Assembly: GCA_015060695.1 (NCBI GenBank)
Contig: SUYA01000001.1
Location: 232,686 to 296,685 of the forward strand
DNA from: Mediterranea massiliensis
Lineage (GTDB): Bacteria; Bacteroidota; Bacteroidia; Bacteroidales; Bacteroidaceae
Length of the DNA: 64,000 nucleotides
Direction of reading: 5' to 3'
Part shown: one piece after another, positions 27,080 to 36,188 of the stretch
Layout: the number at the start of each line of letters is the position of its first letter
Position numbering within the stretch: position 1 is the first letter of the stretch
Made by a program: the position numbers and the translations under genes
Notes under the pieces: generated by a model
Database searches by the model: none
What the model saw: the letters and a program-made list of their open reading frames with translations, nothing else
What the model was told of the DNA's origin: nothing

Positions 27080-28062
27080 TATGGGAATGTGCCTAACAAG
27101 AAAAGCAGTAATGATATCAATGCTGATACCAATGATATTATGAGTAATGTAGCAGTTTCCCACTCTATTTCTCTGCTATAGTGGTAGATGGCTACACCGG
27201 CTATCAATCCGCTTTCTATGGCCAACAGACTGGTGTAGTTAGCAGAACCGCGTTGACAATGGTCGGAGAGGCTTACAAACATTCGAGTAGATGAGAGGGT
27301 TGTTTGTAAAGAAATGAATGTCAACACTATAAACGGTATGCCGTAGTAGCAACCACCTACAGTAATGGGAAGTAAGGCTCCTACTCCAAACATTTTCAAG
27401 GCATTATTGATAGCGGGTAGCCAGGCGCGTGGTAATAGGAAACGGTCAAGGGTAATTAAACTGAAACCGATGGGTGCTCGGAATGTGACGTGTATGATGC
27501 TGATTGCAAACATGCCTAATAGTATGGTTACAATCGATATGACAAGTAACGTGAGAAAATCGTAATATTTTGTTATCAAAAAGCCGATGAGCAATCCTAA
27601 GAATGCACCGATGCGAGTAAACAATGAGTAGGCTACGTTAGCACGGGTACGTAGTCGGGAGTTGGTGATGTCGATAGAAAGTGTGATGCCTGCCGAGGTG
27701 GCAATGCCCCAACAGATGCCTTGCAAGGCGATGATAGCAGTCAGTTGTCCAAAGGTTTGTACTATGAGAAAGCAACCAATAGATATTGCCAGTAGTAACA
27801 TGGATATGAGCATGACGTGCTTACGCTTATAGGTGTCTTCCAAATATGCATGGAATGGTCCTGACAGTAGCATGCCACCAACAAAGGCTGCATAGAGTGG
27901 CCATGTGTGTATACCGGTAGCTGGGGCTATGGAGAAAGTTCCTTTCCACAACATGGGCAGCAGAGGCAAAAACATATAAACGGATGCGAAGAGCAGGCTT
28001 CCTGTCAAGCACATCCGTTTAAAGTCGGTCGTGAAAAGTTTATCAGTATTGTTCTTTTTCAT
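27055..28062 (-). CDS. MFS transporter, short form
   Basis: The 335-residue hydrophobic protein has about ten predicted membrane helices. It opens '[29 protein letters not shown]' and has an '[14 protein letters not shown]' loop corresponding to the MFS loop 2-3 motif. It is shorter than the usual 12-helix transporter, but the start is family-like and the reading frame is intact. The substrate is unknown. Its start overlaps the end of panB by 20 bp and its end overlaps dgkA, a tight arrangement with no room for its own signals. Confidence 0.8.
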   Translation of the reverse strand: MKKNNTDKLFTTDFKRMCLTGSLLFASVYMFLPLLPMLWKGTFSIAPATGIHTWPLYAAFVGGMLLSGPFHAYLEDTYKRKHVMLISMLLLAISIGCFLIVQTFGQLTAIIALQGICWGIATSAGITLSIDITNSRLRTRANVAYSLFTRIGAFLGLLIGFLITKYYDFLTLLVISIVTILLGMFAISIIHVTFRAPIGFSLITLDRFLLPRAWLPAINNALKMFGVGALLPITVGGCYYGIPFIVLTFISLQTTLSSTRMFVSLSDHCQRGSANYTSLLAIESGLIAGVAIYHYSREIEWETATLLIISLVSALISLLLFLLGTFPYYKQMQRR

Positions 28063-28864
28063 TGGGGAAGTCTAAATTCTTCACATCGGAAACATATCGG
28101 CTGATAGCGTCTGTCATCACCGTATGTAAGTCAGCATAGCGGCGTAGGAAACGGGGACGGAATCCGTTATTCATACCCAGCATATCTTGTACCACTAATA
28201 CTTGTCCATCTACACCGCCACCGGCACCGATGCCAATGATGGGTATGGTTAGTTCTGAGGCTACACGAGCAGCCAAACTAGCAGGTATTTTTTCTAATAC
28301 AATGGCAAAGCATCCTGCTTCTTCTAACAGATGGGCGTCTTTTATCAGTTTGTTGGCCTCTTCGTCATCTTTAGCACGCACCGTGTAGGTACCGTATTTG
28401 TTGATTGACTGTGGCATCAGTCCTAAGTGTCCCATGACGGGTATTCCGGCACTTATGATACGTTTTACGGTGCCTATTATTTCCTCGCCGCCTTCCAATT
28501 TCAGTGCGTCAGCATGGCTCTCTTTCATAATACGTATAGCCGAAGCCAATCCTTCGAATTCGTTGCCTTGGTAAGAGCCGAAGGGCATATCTACCACTAC
28601 CATGGCGCGTTTTACGCCACGCACCACTGATTTGCCGTGGTAAATCATTTGATCGAGTGTGATAGGGAGCGTTGTAACGTTACCAGCCATTACATTAGAT
28701 GCCGAGTCACCGACCAGTATCACATCTATTCCGGCACCATCTACTATTTGTGCCATGGTGTAGTCATATGACGTCAACATGGATATTTTTTCTCCTCTTT
28801 GTTTCATTTCCACCAATCGGTGGGTGGTCACCTTGCGGGTGTCGTCTGATATATATCCTGCCAT
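28043..28864 (-). CDS. panB: 3-methyl-2-oxobutanoate hydroxymethyltransferase
   Basis: PanB makes ketopantoate, the first committed step of pantothenate synthesis. The 273-residue TIM-barrel protein shows '[14 protein letters not shown]', '[14 protein letters not shown]' (metal-binding Asp), '[12 protein letters not shown]', 'KLEGGEE', '[14 protein letters not shown]' and '[20 protein letters not shown]'. The downstream MFS gene overlaps its last codons, which makes a link to pantothenate or precursor transport possible but unproven. Confidence 0.97.
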   Translation of the reverse strand: MAGYISDDTRKVTTHRLVEMKQRGEKISMLTSYDYTMAQIVDGAGIDVILVGDSASNVMAGNVTTLPITLDQMIYHGKSVVRGVKRAMVVVDMPFGSYQGNEFEGLASAIRIMKESHADALKLEGGEEIIGTVKRIISAGIPVMGHLGLMPQSINKYGTYTVRAKDDEEANKLIKDAHLLEEAGCFAIVLEKIPASLAARVASELTIPIIGIGAGGGVDGQVLVVQDMLGMNNGFRPRFLRRYADLHTVMTDAISRYVSDVKNLDFPNEKEQY

Positions 28865-28920
28865 CTTAGTTCGGTTTTATAGGTTTGTTTTTTCGGGCGC
28901 AAAGTTAATGCTTTTTTCGT

Positions 28921-29556
28921 TTATTTGTTCACTTCCCTCATTTTATCGTAGGTAAAGTGACGAAAATCTTGAATGACGGTATGGCATAGAGGAGCTATGG
29001 TATTGGCCGGAAGTGTGGTAGCCAACCCTATGACATTCGCTCCCGATGCGTTGGCTGCTTTCAATCCATTCAGTGAATCCTCAAATATATAGGTGTTAAG
29101 AGGTTCAGCTCCCAATTGTTGCATACCCAGCAAGAAACAGTCAGGGGCAGGTTTTGAGGCGGTAAACATTTCAGCAGTCAGAATGGTACCAAAAAGGTTT
29201 TTTACTTCCGGGTGTTGCTGATAGACAGCGGCCATTTTTTGAGCGTTTGAGCTTGTTACGATGGCTGTTTTCACACCATGACGGTGCAATTCCTCCACAA
29301 AGGCACACACACCGGCTATATATTCGTATTCCATTTGCTGCTCAAACTGTTCTAAAGCTGCGGTTATTTCGGTTTGTGCCGCAGGGAGGTGTGCAAAGTG
29401 GGTGTTGAATATGGTAGTCAGTGTCTGTCCCTTAATGCGTCCCGACAAGTCGGACAAGCCCAAGTATTGCTGTCCTGCTTGTTGCCAAAAACGGCTGTAC
29501 TGTGTTTCGGTGTCCATAACCACACCGTCAAAGTCGAAGAGAGCAGCTATTGTCAT
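28921..29556 (-). CDS. HAD family hydrolase, beta-phosphoglucomutase-like
   Basis: The 211-residue protein starts MTIAALFDFDGVVMDTETQY (HAD motif I, DxDxV). It has motif II 'TAIVTSSNAQKM', motif III Lys in 'TASKPAPDCFLLG' and motif IV 'YIFEDSLNGLKAA', with a C1 helical cap. It should be a sugar-phosphate phosphatase or mutase of the PGMB type. A much longer in-frame extension starting at 29736 is rejected because motif I sits directly at the shorter start. Confidence 0.88.
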   Translation of the reverse strand: MTIAALFDFDGVVMDTETQYSRFWQQAGQQYLGLSDLSGRIKGQTLTTIFNTHFAHLPAAQTEITAALEQFEQQMEYEYIAGVCAFVEELHRHGVKTAIVTSSNAQKMAAVYQQHPEVKNLFGTILTAEMFTASKPAPDCFLLGMQQLGAEPLNTYIFEDSLNGLKAANASGANVIGLATTLPANTIAPLCHTVIQDFRHFTYDKMREVNK

Positions 29557-29726
29557 GTTGATTCGATATTTATGTTTCGTAAACTCATTTTTAAAAAAAA
29601 GACAAGGTATTTCCCTATATGGACTACAAAGATAATGTTTTTTTTCAATATAAAAAAAAGCACCGATGGGATAATAGAATAGATGAAAAAGAATTATGGC
29701 CTTTTTTAGTAAAATACACATTACCG

Positions 29727-29922
<196 letters not shown>

Positions 29923-30407
29923 TGAATTACCCCTAAACGGAAAATTAATTTCCCTAAAACAGAAAAATATGAGTGGGTGGTGGATAGCGATAAGCGGTAG
30001 TGGCTTAGAATTGGGGAAATTGAAATTAAGTCTTGAAAAATAGATACAGGGGTGCGTTCTGGGGGACGGAGGCATAAGACCTATCATGCCGGCATAAAGA
30101 CACCTCTCCCCTATCCCCGAATGAAGAAAAGGGGGTATTGTAAGTGTTAATTTGAGTTAATACAAGGTTTTTGGAAGATTATTTTTCGGTGTAAATGGCT
30201 GATTGATTGATGATTGGGTGGCTTGCTGATTTTTTGTGGTATCAAAAGTTGGGGGTGGCTGTAACTTTGCAATCGTAGTTAGTGATGAAGGGTTAGCGAT
30301 TAGTGATTAACGAAAGGCATCCGGAGGCCCCACTTAACACCAACAAACCAACACACTAACACACAATTAATTAATTTTTAATTCTTAATTCTCAATTTTA
30401 TTAAACT
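29923..30407. other. Non-coding leader before the HU-like remnant
   Basis: I see no supported gene here. A -7-type box TAACTTTG lies at 30262-30269. The A/T-rich stretch before 30408 resembles, from memory, leaders of Bacteroides HU-like/smalltalk/amidase loci. No -33 element at the right distance is visible. Confidence 0.4.
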
Positions 30408-30480
30408 ATGGCAATCAATTTGAAAGCAAAGCAACAGCTGATGTATGTGGGTAACGACGATACACAATTGAGAGGATTCG
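30408..30480 (+). pseudogene. Decayed HU-like DNA-binding protein (N-terminal remnant)
   Basis: The frame starts MAINLKAKQQLMYVG, which matches my memory of the N terminus of Bacteroides HU-like proteins that sit upstream of smalltalk genes. It then passes directly into NDDTQLRGFAG without the HU core. The simplest reading is an in-frame internal deletion that removed nearly the whole domain. The frame stays open to 30605 only by overlapping the smalltalk gene. The end given is approximate. Confidence 0.5.
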
Positions 30481-30492
30481 CTGGGTTAAGCT

Positions 30493-30612
30493 ATGAGAAA
30501 CGAGAAAGAGAAGAACAGAACGACGTTGGAGGTTATCTTGAAGGTAATCATTGCGGTGGCATCGGCCATTGTGGGCGCACTGGGTACGGCGGCTTTTCAA
30601 GGTAGGTTATGA
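30493..30612 (+). CDS. Smalltalk-type small membrane peptide
   Basis: This 39-residue frame reads MRNEKEKNRTTLEVILKVII and ends GALGTAAFQGRL, with one hydrophobic helix. It matches the Bacteroidetes smalltalk protein pattern (charged start, 'LKVIIAVASAIVGALG' helix). These normally sit between an HU-like gene and an N-acetylmuramoyl-L-alanine amidase gene. Here the HU gene is reduced to a fragment and no amidase follows, so the peptide is orphaned. It overlaps the remnant frame upstream. Confidence 0.65.
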   Translation: MRNEKEKNRTTLEVILKVIIAVASAIVGALGTAAFQGRL

Positions 30613-30671
30613 CGGATTGTGCAAGGAGGATTATTTCTATAGTAGAAATGGATTATTTTAAATAAAAGCCC

Positions 30672-30706
30672 TATTTTTGTATTCGTTTTAAATAATTCCA
30701 AGGAGG
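30672..30706 (+). promoter_or_regulatory. -7 box and strong Shine-Dalgarno for the antiporter
   Basis: TATTTTTG at 30672-30679 is a -7 match. AAGGAGG at 30700-30706, 4 bp before the ATG at 30711, is a full Shine-Dalgarno core, which is unusual in Bacteroidetes where starts rarely use one. Confidence 0.6.
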
Positions 30707-30710
30707 TTTT

Positions 30711-32171
30711 ATGGTTTTTACAGCAGGAAATATACTACTTATTGGTTCTATACTATTGTTTATCAGCATCGTTGTTGGAAAAACGGGGTATCGTTTTGGT
30801 GTACCTGCATTGCTTCTTTTTTTGGTAGTAGGTATGCTTTTCGGTAGCGACGGATTGGGTATTCAGTTTCATAGTGTAGAAGAGGCTCAGTTCATCGGTA
30901 TGGTGGCATTAAGTGTTATATTGTTTTCGGGCGGCATGGATACGAAGTATAGCGACATCCGTCCGGTAATGGTTCCGGGTGTGTTATTGTCTACGGTTGG
31001 GGTGTTTCTGACGGCTTTGCTGACAGGAATGTTCATATGGTGGTTAAGTGATATGGAGTGGACCAATATTAGTTTCCCGTTAGTTACTTCGTTGTTATTG
31101 GCGGCCACGATGTCATCCACCGACTCGGCATCGGTTTTTGCCATTTTGCGATCACAGAAGATTAATCTGAAACACAACTTGCGTCCCATGTTGGAATTAG
31201 AAAGTGGTAGTAACGACCCTATGGCATATATGTTGACCATAGTGTTGATACAAATGACCGCTATGGGTGGTATTGGTTGGAAGGAGATTATCTTGTCGTT
31301 TATCGTACAGTTTGCAGTGGGTACTTTGGCTGGCTATCTTTTTGGGAAATTGGCCATTTTGATGTTGCGCAGACTCGATATAGACAATCAAGCTCTTTAC
31401 CCCATCCTATTATTATCGTTTGTCTTTTTCACCTTTTCGTTGACCGACTTACTGAAAGGTAATGGATATTTAGCTGTCTATATAGCGGGAATGATGGTTG
31501 GCAACAACCGCATTGTACATCGTCGCGAGATAAACACTTTTTTCGATGGTCTTTCTTGGCTGTTTCAAATAATCATGTTCCTCTGTCTCGGCTTGTTAGT
31601 CAATCCACATGAGATGCTCGAAATAGCCCCAGTGGCATTGCTCATAGGATTGTTTATGATAGTTGTGGGTCGTCCACTCAGTGTTTGGATGACACTGCTT
31701 CCCTTAGGTAGCTGTATTAACGCTAAATCGAGCTGCTTCATATCGTGGGTAGGGCTTCGAGGTGCTGTCCCCATCATCTTTGCCACCTATCCAGTAGTAA
31801 ACAAAGTACCTGGTGCTGATGTCATCTTCAATATCGTGTTTTTTATTACTATTCTCTCATTAGTGGTACAAGGTACTACCGTGGCAAGTATGGCGCGATG
31901 GTTAGGATTGTCTTTGCCCATGCCGAAAAGCGGGAATGATTTTGGAGTGGAACTACCTGAAGAGATAGACAGCGACTTAAGCGACTTAAGTGTGACTGAA
32001 GAACTTCTATCTGCAGGTGATACGCTGAAGCAGATGAAGTTACCTCCCGGCACGTTGGTGATGATTGTGAAAAGGGGGAACAAGTACTTGGTTCCCAACG
32101 GTACTTTAAAACTGCAAGTGGGCGACAAGTTGCTGCTTATTACTCAAAACGATAGTGCGGAATTGACATAA
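30711..32171 (+). CDS. CPA1 family potassium/proton antiporter with RCK_C domain
   Basis: The 486-residue protein has about twelve membrane helices with the CPA exchanger motifs ('LLLFLVVGMLFGSDGLG', 'SSTDSASVFAIL', 'ELESGSNDPMAYMLT', where the Asp pair binds the ion). It ends in a cytoplasmic TrkA-C/RCK_C domain (about 400-486, 'LPPGTLVMIVKRGNKYLVPNG', 'GDKLLLIT'). This matches NhaP2/CvrA-type K+/H+ antiporters used in cell-volume and potassium control. The ion preference is by homology. A hairpin ends the transcript at 32206-32245. Confidence 0.9.
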   Translation: MVFTAGNILLIGSILLFISIVVGKTGYRFGVPALLLFLVVGMLFGSDGLGIQFHSVEEAQFIGMVALSVILFSGGMDTKYSDIRPVMVPGVLLSTVGVFLTALLTGMFIWWLSDMEWTNISFPLVTSLLLAATMSSTDSASVFAILRSQKINLKHNLRPMLELESGSNDPMAYMLTIVLIQMTAMGGIGWKEIILSFIVQFAVGTLAGYLFGKLAILMLRRLDIDNQALYPILLLSFVFFTFSLTDLLKGNGYLAVYIAGMMVGNNRIVHRREINTFFDGLSWLFQIIMFLCLGLLVNPHEMLEIAPVALLIGLFMIVVGRPLSVWMTLLPLGSCINAKSSCFISWVGLRGAVPIIFATYPVVNKVPGADVIFNIVFFITILSLVVQGTTVASMARWLGLSLPMPKSGNDFGVELPEEIDSDLSDLSVTEELLSAGDTLKQMKLPPGTLVMIVKRGNKYLVPNGTLKLQVGDKLLLITQNDSAELT

Positions 32172-32205
32172 TAATTGCATGTACATTGTTGCGAATAAGA
32201 AGTAA

Positions 32206-32245
32206 AAAAGGAAGTACAAAGAATATAATTGTACTTCCCTTTTCT
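32206..32245. terminator. Bidirectional terminator between antiporter and GH43
   Basis: GGAAGTACAA (32210-32219) and TTGTACTTCC (32229-32238) form a perfect 10-bp stem flanked by A-rich and T-rich runs, between convergent genes. Confidence 0.85.
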
Positions 32246-32268
32246 TTTATTTACAGAAACATATCCAC

Positions 32269-33309
32269 TTATGGCTTAGCTGCAAAATGCTGCTCCAAAC
32301 GGTCTGCCTCTTCGGTAGTAATCTGAACTACTGCACCGTGTTTAGGACTGGTAAAGTTGGTGGTCTTCATCACACCCTCGTTGAAGTGACCTAAATTCTT
32401 ATAGGTCTTAAAGTCCGTAGTTTCTTGAAAACCAAAGTTATGAGGACGTACCGTAAACACATCTACCATCAACACCCAACGCTCTTCACCAATACGCTTC
32501 CACACAGTAGGAGCTTCGCAAGCACCCGGCTCGGCATCAATCATCTCTGGCTCATATACATAGCCACCGTTAGCACGGTCGGAAACAGCATGTTTAATAC
32601 CACCCGGCTGTTCGTGAGCTGTATAAAACAAATGATACTTACCACCAGCATAGATAATATCGCTATCAATTATATTCTTTTCACGATCAGGGTATTGGAA
32701 TAATTCCTTAGGTTCCCCTTCTAATGCAGTAAAATCATCGTTCACATAGGCATAGTATAGACGATTGGGACCACCGTCAAAGCGAGTGGTATAGTGTAAC
32801 ATCAACTTACCAGCCTCGTGGTCATATGTCAGTTCGGGTGCCCACGAACAACCCATATTTTCAAATCCGGGATATAAATCTTCGAAAATGATATTCGTGC
32901 GCGACCAGTTTATCAAATCGTCCGATTTCATCAACACCAATCCACGATTGTTACCCCAACCGTATTTCTCGTCACGTTCCCATTGGGTTTCACGATAACC
33001 TAACCTTTTGGCGAACAGATGTAAGTCGGTCATACAAAGATAAAACGAGCCGTTAGGACCACGAAAAATGTGTGGATCACGAATACCACGTTGCATGGCA
33101 ATAGTATCGCCTGCAATCACCGGACGACCCTCATTTACAGCCGTAAACGTATATCCATCACGGCTCACTGCCATGTGTACACTGTGGGTAGGATCCGTGT
33201 GATACACCATCAGATATGCACCCATATCAGCCTCGGTAGGTGCCCCTCTCTTCTCACTACATGCTGTCAGTCCCAGCAAGAGTGCAGTTAGAAAAAAATA
33301 ATTTCTCAT
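32269..33309 (-). CDS. Glycoside hydrolase family 43 lipoprotein
   Basis: The 346-residue lipoprotein (lipobox LTAC, Cys17) has the GH43 propeller pattern: 'MGAYLMVYHTD', 'RGIRDPHIFRGPNGSFYLCM' (Asp), 'SWAPELTYDHEAGKLMLHYT', 'NIIDSDIIYAGGKYHLFYT' (Asp) and 'CEAPTVWKRIGEERWVLMVD' (acid Glu). Substrate specificity (arabinose- or galactose-type) is not visible. The ATG at 33307-33309 gives a normal signal peptide. No polysaccharide-utilisation genes adjoin it. Confidence 0.85.
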   Translation of the reverse strand: MRNYFFLTALLLGLTACSEKRGAPTEADMGAYLMVYHTDPTHSVHMAVSRDGYTFTAVNEGRPVIAGDTIAMQRGIRDPHIFRGPNGSFYLCMTDLHLFAKRLGYRETQWERDEKYGWGNNRGLVLMKSDDLINWSRTNIIFEDLYPGFENMGCSWAPELTYDHEAGKLMLHYTTRFDGGPNRLYYAYVNDDFTALEGEPKELFQYPDREKNIIDSDIIYAGGKYHLFYTAHEQPGGIKHAVSDRANGGYVYEPEMIDAEPGACEAPTVWKRIGEERWVLMVDVFTVRPHNFGFQETTDFKTYKNLGHFNEGVMKTTNFTSPKHGAVVQITTEEADRLEQHFAAKP

Positions 33310-33434
33310 AACGATTACTTTGTTAAAAATATACACTTATTTTGCAAATATAGATAATGTAATGTGAAAATACAAAAAAACAGAACATTTTTACTTATAT
33401 TCGCAACCAAATTAAAAAAAATATAAACAACATT

Positions 33435-33902
33435 ATGGAACAACAACCCTCATTGAACACACACAACAAAGCGGAATATCCGCCAATGCATACATGCGAA
33501 CACATTGTTAATCAAACAATGATACGACTATTCGGTTGTGGAAGGGCAATAGAAGCACATATTGAACGAAAGAAAAGTAAGTTGGATTACCACTTGCAGC
33601 AAGCTCCCACCGACCTACAAGTTAATGAATTAGAAAATACCGTAAACGAGGTGATTAAAAGAAATTTACCCGTTACTACAGAATTTATTACACAAGACGA
33701 AGCCTGCGGAAGATTTGACATGAAACGCCTACCCAATGATGCTTCACCAATGGTACGCATAGTACATGTAGGAGATTATGACGAATGTCTTTGCATAGGG
33801 GCACATGTGGAGAATACATCACAGATAGGCTGTTTTAAAATAATCAGTCACAGCTACAACGAAGAACACCAACAATGGCGAATGCGCTTTAAATTGGTGT
33901 GA
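33435..33902 (+). CDS. AlaX/ThrRS-SAD-like tRNA trans-editing protein
   Basis: The 155-residue protein carries 'HTCEH' (H19, H23) and 'CLCIGAHV' (C120, H124), matching the HxxxH...CxxxH zinc site of the second additional domain shared by AlaRS, ThrRS and AlaX editing proteins. The core 'TSQIGCFKIISHSYNEEHQQWRMRF' also fits. It should hydrolyse mischarged aminoacyl-tRNA, with the amino-acid specificity unknown. It is small and stand-alone, and the Hsp20 gene follows after 90 bp, suggesting a protein-quality context. Confidence 0.75.
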   Translation: MEQQPSLNTHNKAEYPPMHTCEHIVNQTMIRLFGCGRAIEAHIERKKSKLDYHLQQAPTDLQVNELENTVNEVIKRNLPVTTEFITQDEACGRFDMKRLPNDASPMVRIVHVGDYDECLCIGAHVENTSQIGCFKIISHSYNEEHQQWRMRFKLV

Positions 33903-33992
33903 ACTTTTCAAGAAAGCCGGTGTTATACATTCTGAGAACGAAAGTTCGTAAAGCAAAATCTAAATGTTTAACTAAAAAGGAGAGCATAAATT

Positions 33993-34466
33993 ATGATGCC
34001 TACAAGAAGAAATCAACACTGGCTGCCAAGTATCTTTAATGATATTTTTGACAGTAGTTGGTTGGAGAAAGCCAACCAAACAACCCCTGCTATCAACGTA
34101 TTTGAGTGTGATGCCTGTTACAAAATTGCTATTGCTGCACCAGGTATGTGCAAAGACGACTTCGATGTGCATGTAGATGAATTCAACAATCTGGTAATCC
34201 GTATGGAAAAGAAATCGGAATGTTGCTGTAATGATGAAGGAAAATGTGAAAACCCGGAACATGATCATAAGGAGCATAAGAAGGAGGGACGATTCTTAAG
34301 AAGAGAATTTGCATATAGTAAGTTTGAACAAACCATGATTCTGCCTGACAATGTAGACAAAGCACACATTGAGGCTAAAATGAAAAATGGTGTGCTAAAA
34401 ATAAAATTACCGAAAATACAACCCGAAGAGAAAGAAAACACCAAACAGGTAATTGAAATTAAATAA
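33993..34466 (+). CDS. Hsp20 small heat-shock protein with Cys/His-rich insertion
   Basis: The 157-residue protein has the N-terminal 'WLPSIFNDIFDSSW', an alpha-crystallin domain ('PAINVFECDACYKIAIAAPGM' to 'VLKIKLPKI') and a C-terminal tail. In the loop between the two halves (about 74-98), where relatives known to me have Glu/Lys, it carries Cys77-79, Cys85, His90, His92 and His95. This looks like a metal-binding or redox insertion. It should act as an ATP-independent holdase. AAGGAGA lies 14 bp before the ATG, and ATG at 33996 is an equally possible start. Confidence 0.88.
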   Translation: MMPTRRNQHWLPSIFNDIFDSSWLEKANQTTPAINVFECDACYKIAIAAPGMCKDDFDVHVDEFNNLVIRMEKKSECCCNDEGKCENPEHDHKEHKKEGRFLRREFAYSKFEQTMILPDNVDKAHIEAKMKNGVLKIKLPKIQPEEKENTKQVIEIK

Positions 34467-34491
34467 AATAGAATTTAATGAAAAGATAATT

Positions 34492-34535
34492 GGTTGCAAT
34501 TCCGTCCTATTAGGGAACGGATTTGCAACCTTTTT
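34492..34535 (+). terminator. Terminator after hsp20
   Basis: GGTTGCAATTCCGT (34492-34505) pairs with ACGGATTTGCAACC (34517-34530) with one mismatch and is followed by five T. Confidence 0.9.
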
Positions 34536-34599
34536 GCATATCTGATGTTATTTTTTTAATTTTGTTGCCATAAACAATAACTAATTATTAAAAAACATC

Positions 34600-35397
34600 A
34601 TGAAACGTACTTTTTTACTGAATTGTTTGATGGCATGCCTGCCACTTATCTTGTTAACTCAAATTGCTTTCATTAATATTTCTTGCAATGAGCAATCAAC
34701 CACGCAAATCATTGCCCATCGTGGCTTTTGGAAAACCGACGGCTCGGCACAAAACTCATTAGCATCGTTGTGTAAAGCCGACTCAATAGCATGCTATGGT
34801 TCGGAATTTGATGTTTGGATGACTGCCGACAAGCAGTTGGTGGTGAATCATGATAAGAGTTTTAAAGGGGTGGTTATGGAAAAAGATTCGTTAAACAAAT
34901 GTACATCGGTGATTTTGGATAATGGGGAAAACATGCCCACCTTAAAGCAATATCTTGAGAAAGCTAAGAGCATGAAAACTAAACTTATTTTTGAATTAAA
35001 ATCACTCTCTACACCTGAAGACGAAACTTTGGCTGTAGAAAAAGCGGTGCAAATGATTAAAGAAATGGGATTGGAAAGCCGAACCGAATACATTGCTTTC
35101 TCGGCACATGCCACCCGTGAATTCATTCGCTTGGCTTCAAAAAGTACACCGGTGTATTATCTGAATGGAGATGTTGCTCCTAAAGAACTGAAAGAATGGG
35201 GATGTACGGGTATGGATTACAATAAATCGGTAATTAAAGAGCATCCCGAATGGATTGATGAGTGTCATCGCTTGGGCATGAAAGTAAACGTATGGACGGT
35301 AAACGATGAAGAAGATATGAAATGGATGATAGAGCATAAGGTAGATTTCATTACCACCGACAACCCCTTATTGTTGCATAAACTTTTGAATAAGTAA
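34600..35397 (+). CDS. Glycerophosphodiester phosphodiesterase
   Basis: This 265-residue exported enzyme cleaves glycerophosphodiesters to glycerol-3-phosphate and an alcohol. It has the GDPD TIM-barrel motifs 'IIAHRGFW' (catalytic His), 'GSEFDVWMTADKQLVVNHD' (metal-binding Glu/Asp and second His), 'LIFELKS' (Glu) and 'NVWTVNDEEDMKWMI'. The N terminus is hydrophobic with Cys in 'NISC', so it may be a lipoprotein. It precedes the porin gene, whose own promoter overlaps its stop codon. Confidence 0.9.
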   Translation: MKRTFLLNCLMACLPLILLTQIAFINISCNEQSTTQIIAHRGFWKTDGSAQNSLASLCKADSIACYGSEFDVWMTADKQLVVNHDKSFKGVVMEKDSLNKCTSVILDNGENMPTLKQYLEKAKSMKTKLIFELKSLSTPEDETLAVEKAVQMIKEMGLESRTEYIAFSAHATREFIRLASKSTPVYYLNGDVAPKELKEWGCTGMDYNKSVIKEHPEWIDECHRLGMKVNVWTVNDEEDMKWMIEHKVDFITTDNPLLLHKLLNK

Positions 35398-35414
35398 AAA
35401 ACATTGTATATTTG
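35385..35414 (+). promoter_or_regulatory. Promoter of the TorF-like porin gene
   Basis: TTTG at 35385-35388 and TATATTTG at 35407-35414 are 18 bp apart, close to the Bacteroidetes consensus. The -33 box lies in the last codons of the GDPD gene, and the leader to the ATG at 35478 is about 60 nt. Confidence 0.7.
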
Positions 35415-35477
35415 CGCCTGTTTTTATAAAATAGTTACATTATTTATTTACTTAATTCAAAAAGAAACAGAAAGAAA

Positions 35478-36176
35478 ATGAAAAAGACGAGACTTTTCGT
35501 ACTGGCGGTTTTGCTGCTGGCGTTGGTAACGCCTTTTACGGTTCAAGCCCAAGAAAAAGTAGAGGCATCGGTAGGTGCAGATGTAGTTAGTAGTTACGTT
35601 TGGCGTGGAATGCATATTTCCGGTGCCAGCATACAACCCTCCTTATCGTTGGATTACAAAGGATTTTCATTAAGCGGATGGGGCTCGGTAGCTATTACGG
35701 GTGAAGACTATAAAGAATTCGACCTAACATTTAGTTATACTACGGGCGGATTGACTATTGGATTGACTGATTATTGGACTGACTATGGTACAGGATACTT
35801 TCAATATGCAGCCCATAATACAGATCATGTATTGAATGCATCCATTGGCTACGATTTTGGTCCGTTGTCATTGACATGGGACACAAACCTTACGGGTGCC
35901 GATGCCGTAGATGAAGAGGGGAAACGTGTATATTCATCCTATATACAATTAGCCGTTCCTTTTTCATTAGGTGGTTTGGATTGGACTGCTGAAGTGGGTG
36001 CTACACCTTGGGGTACAGATTACTATATGACCAGCGGTTTTTCTGTATGCGACATTAGTTTAGGGGCTTATAAAGAGTTGAAGGTAACTGACCATTTCTC
36101 TCTACCCATTTTTGCCAAGGCCACTTGGAATCCATGCCTTGAAGATGCTTTTTTTGTTTTTGGAATCAGTTTCTAA
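35478..36176 (+). CDS. TorF-family putative porin (outer-membrane beta-barrel)
   Basis: The 232-residue protein has a cleavable signal (ends VQAQ, about residue 25), then alternating amphipathic strands beginning 'VEASVGADVVSSYVWRG', a typical TorF/Gcw_chp opening, and a terminal aromatic residue ('FVFGISF'), the outer-membrane barrel signature. Substrate unknown. It starts a probable two-gene unit with the S37 peptidase 12 bp downstream. Confidence 0.85.
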   Translation: MKKTRLFVLAVLLLALVTPFTVQAQEKVEASVGADVVSSYVWRGMHISGASIQPSLSLDYKGFSLSGWGSVAITGEDYKEFDLTFSYTTGGLTIGLTDYWTDYGTGYFQYAAHNTDHVLNASIGYDFGPLSLTWDTNLTGADAVDEEGKRVYSSYIQLAVPFSLGGLDWTAEVGATPWGTDYYMTSGFSVCDISLGAYKELKVTDHFSLPIFAKATWNPCLEDAFFVFGISF

Positions 36177-36188
36177 ATATAATATCGT

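Noticed and set aside
27055..28062. MFS gene as a truncated pseudogene
   Set aside because: Start, frame and membrane pattern are continuous; short length alone is not evidence of decay.
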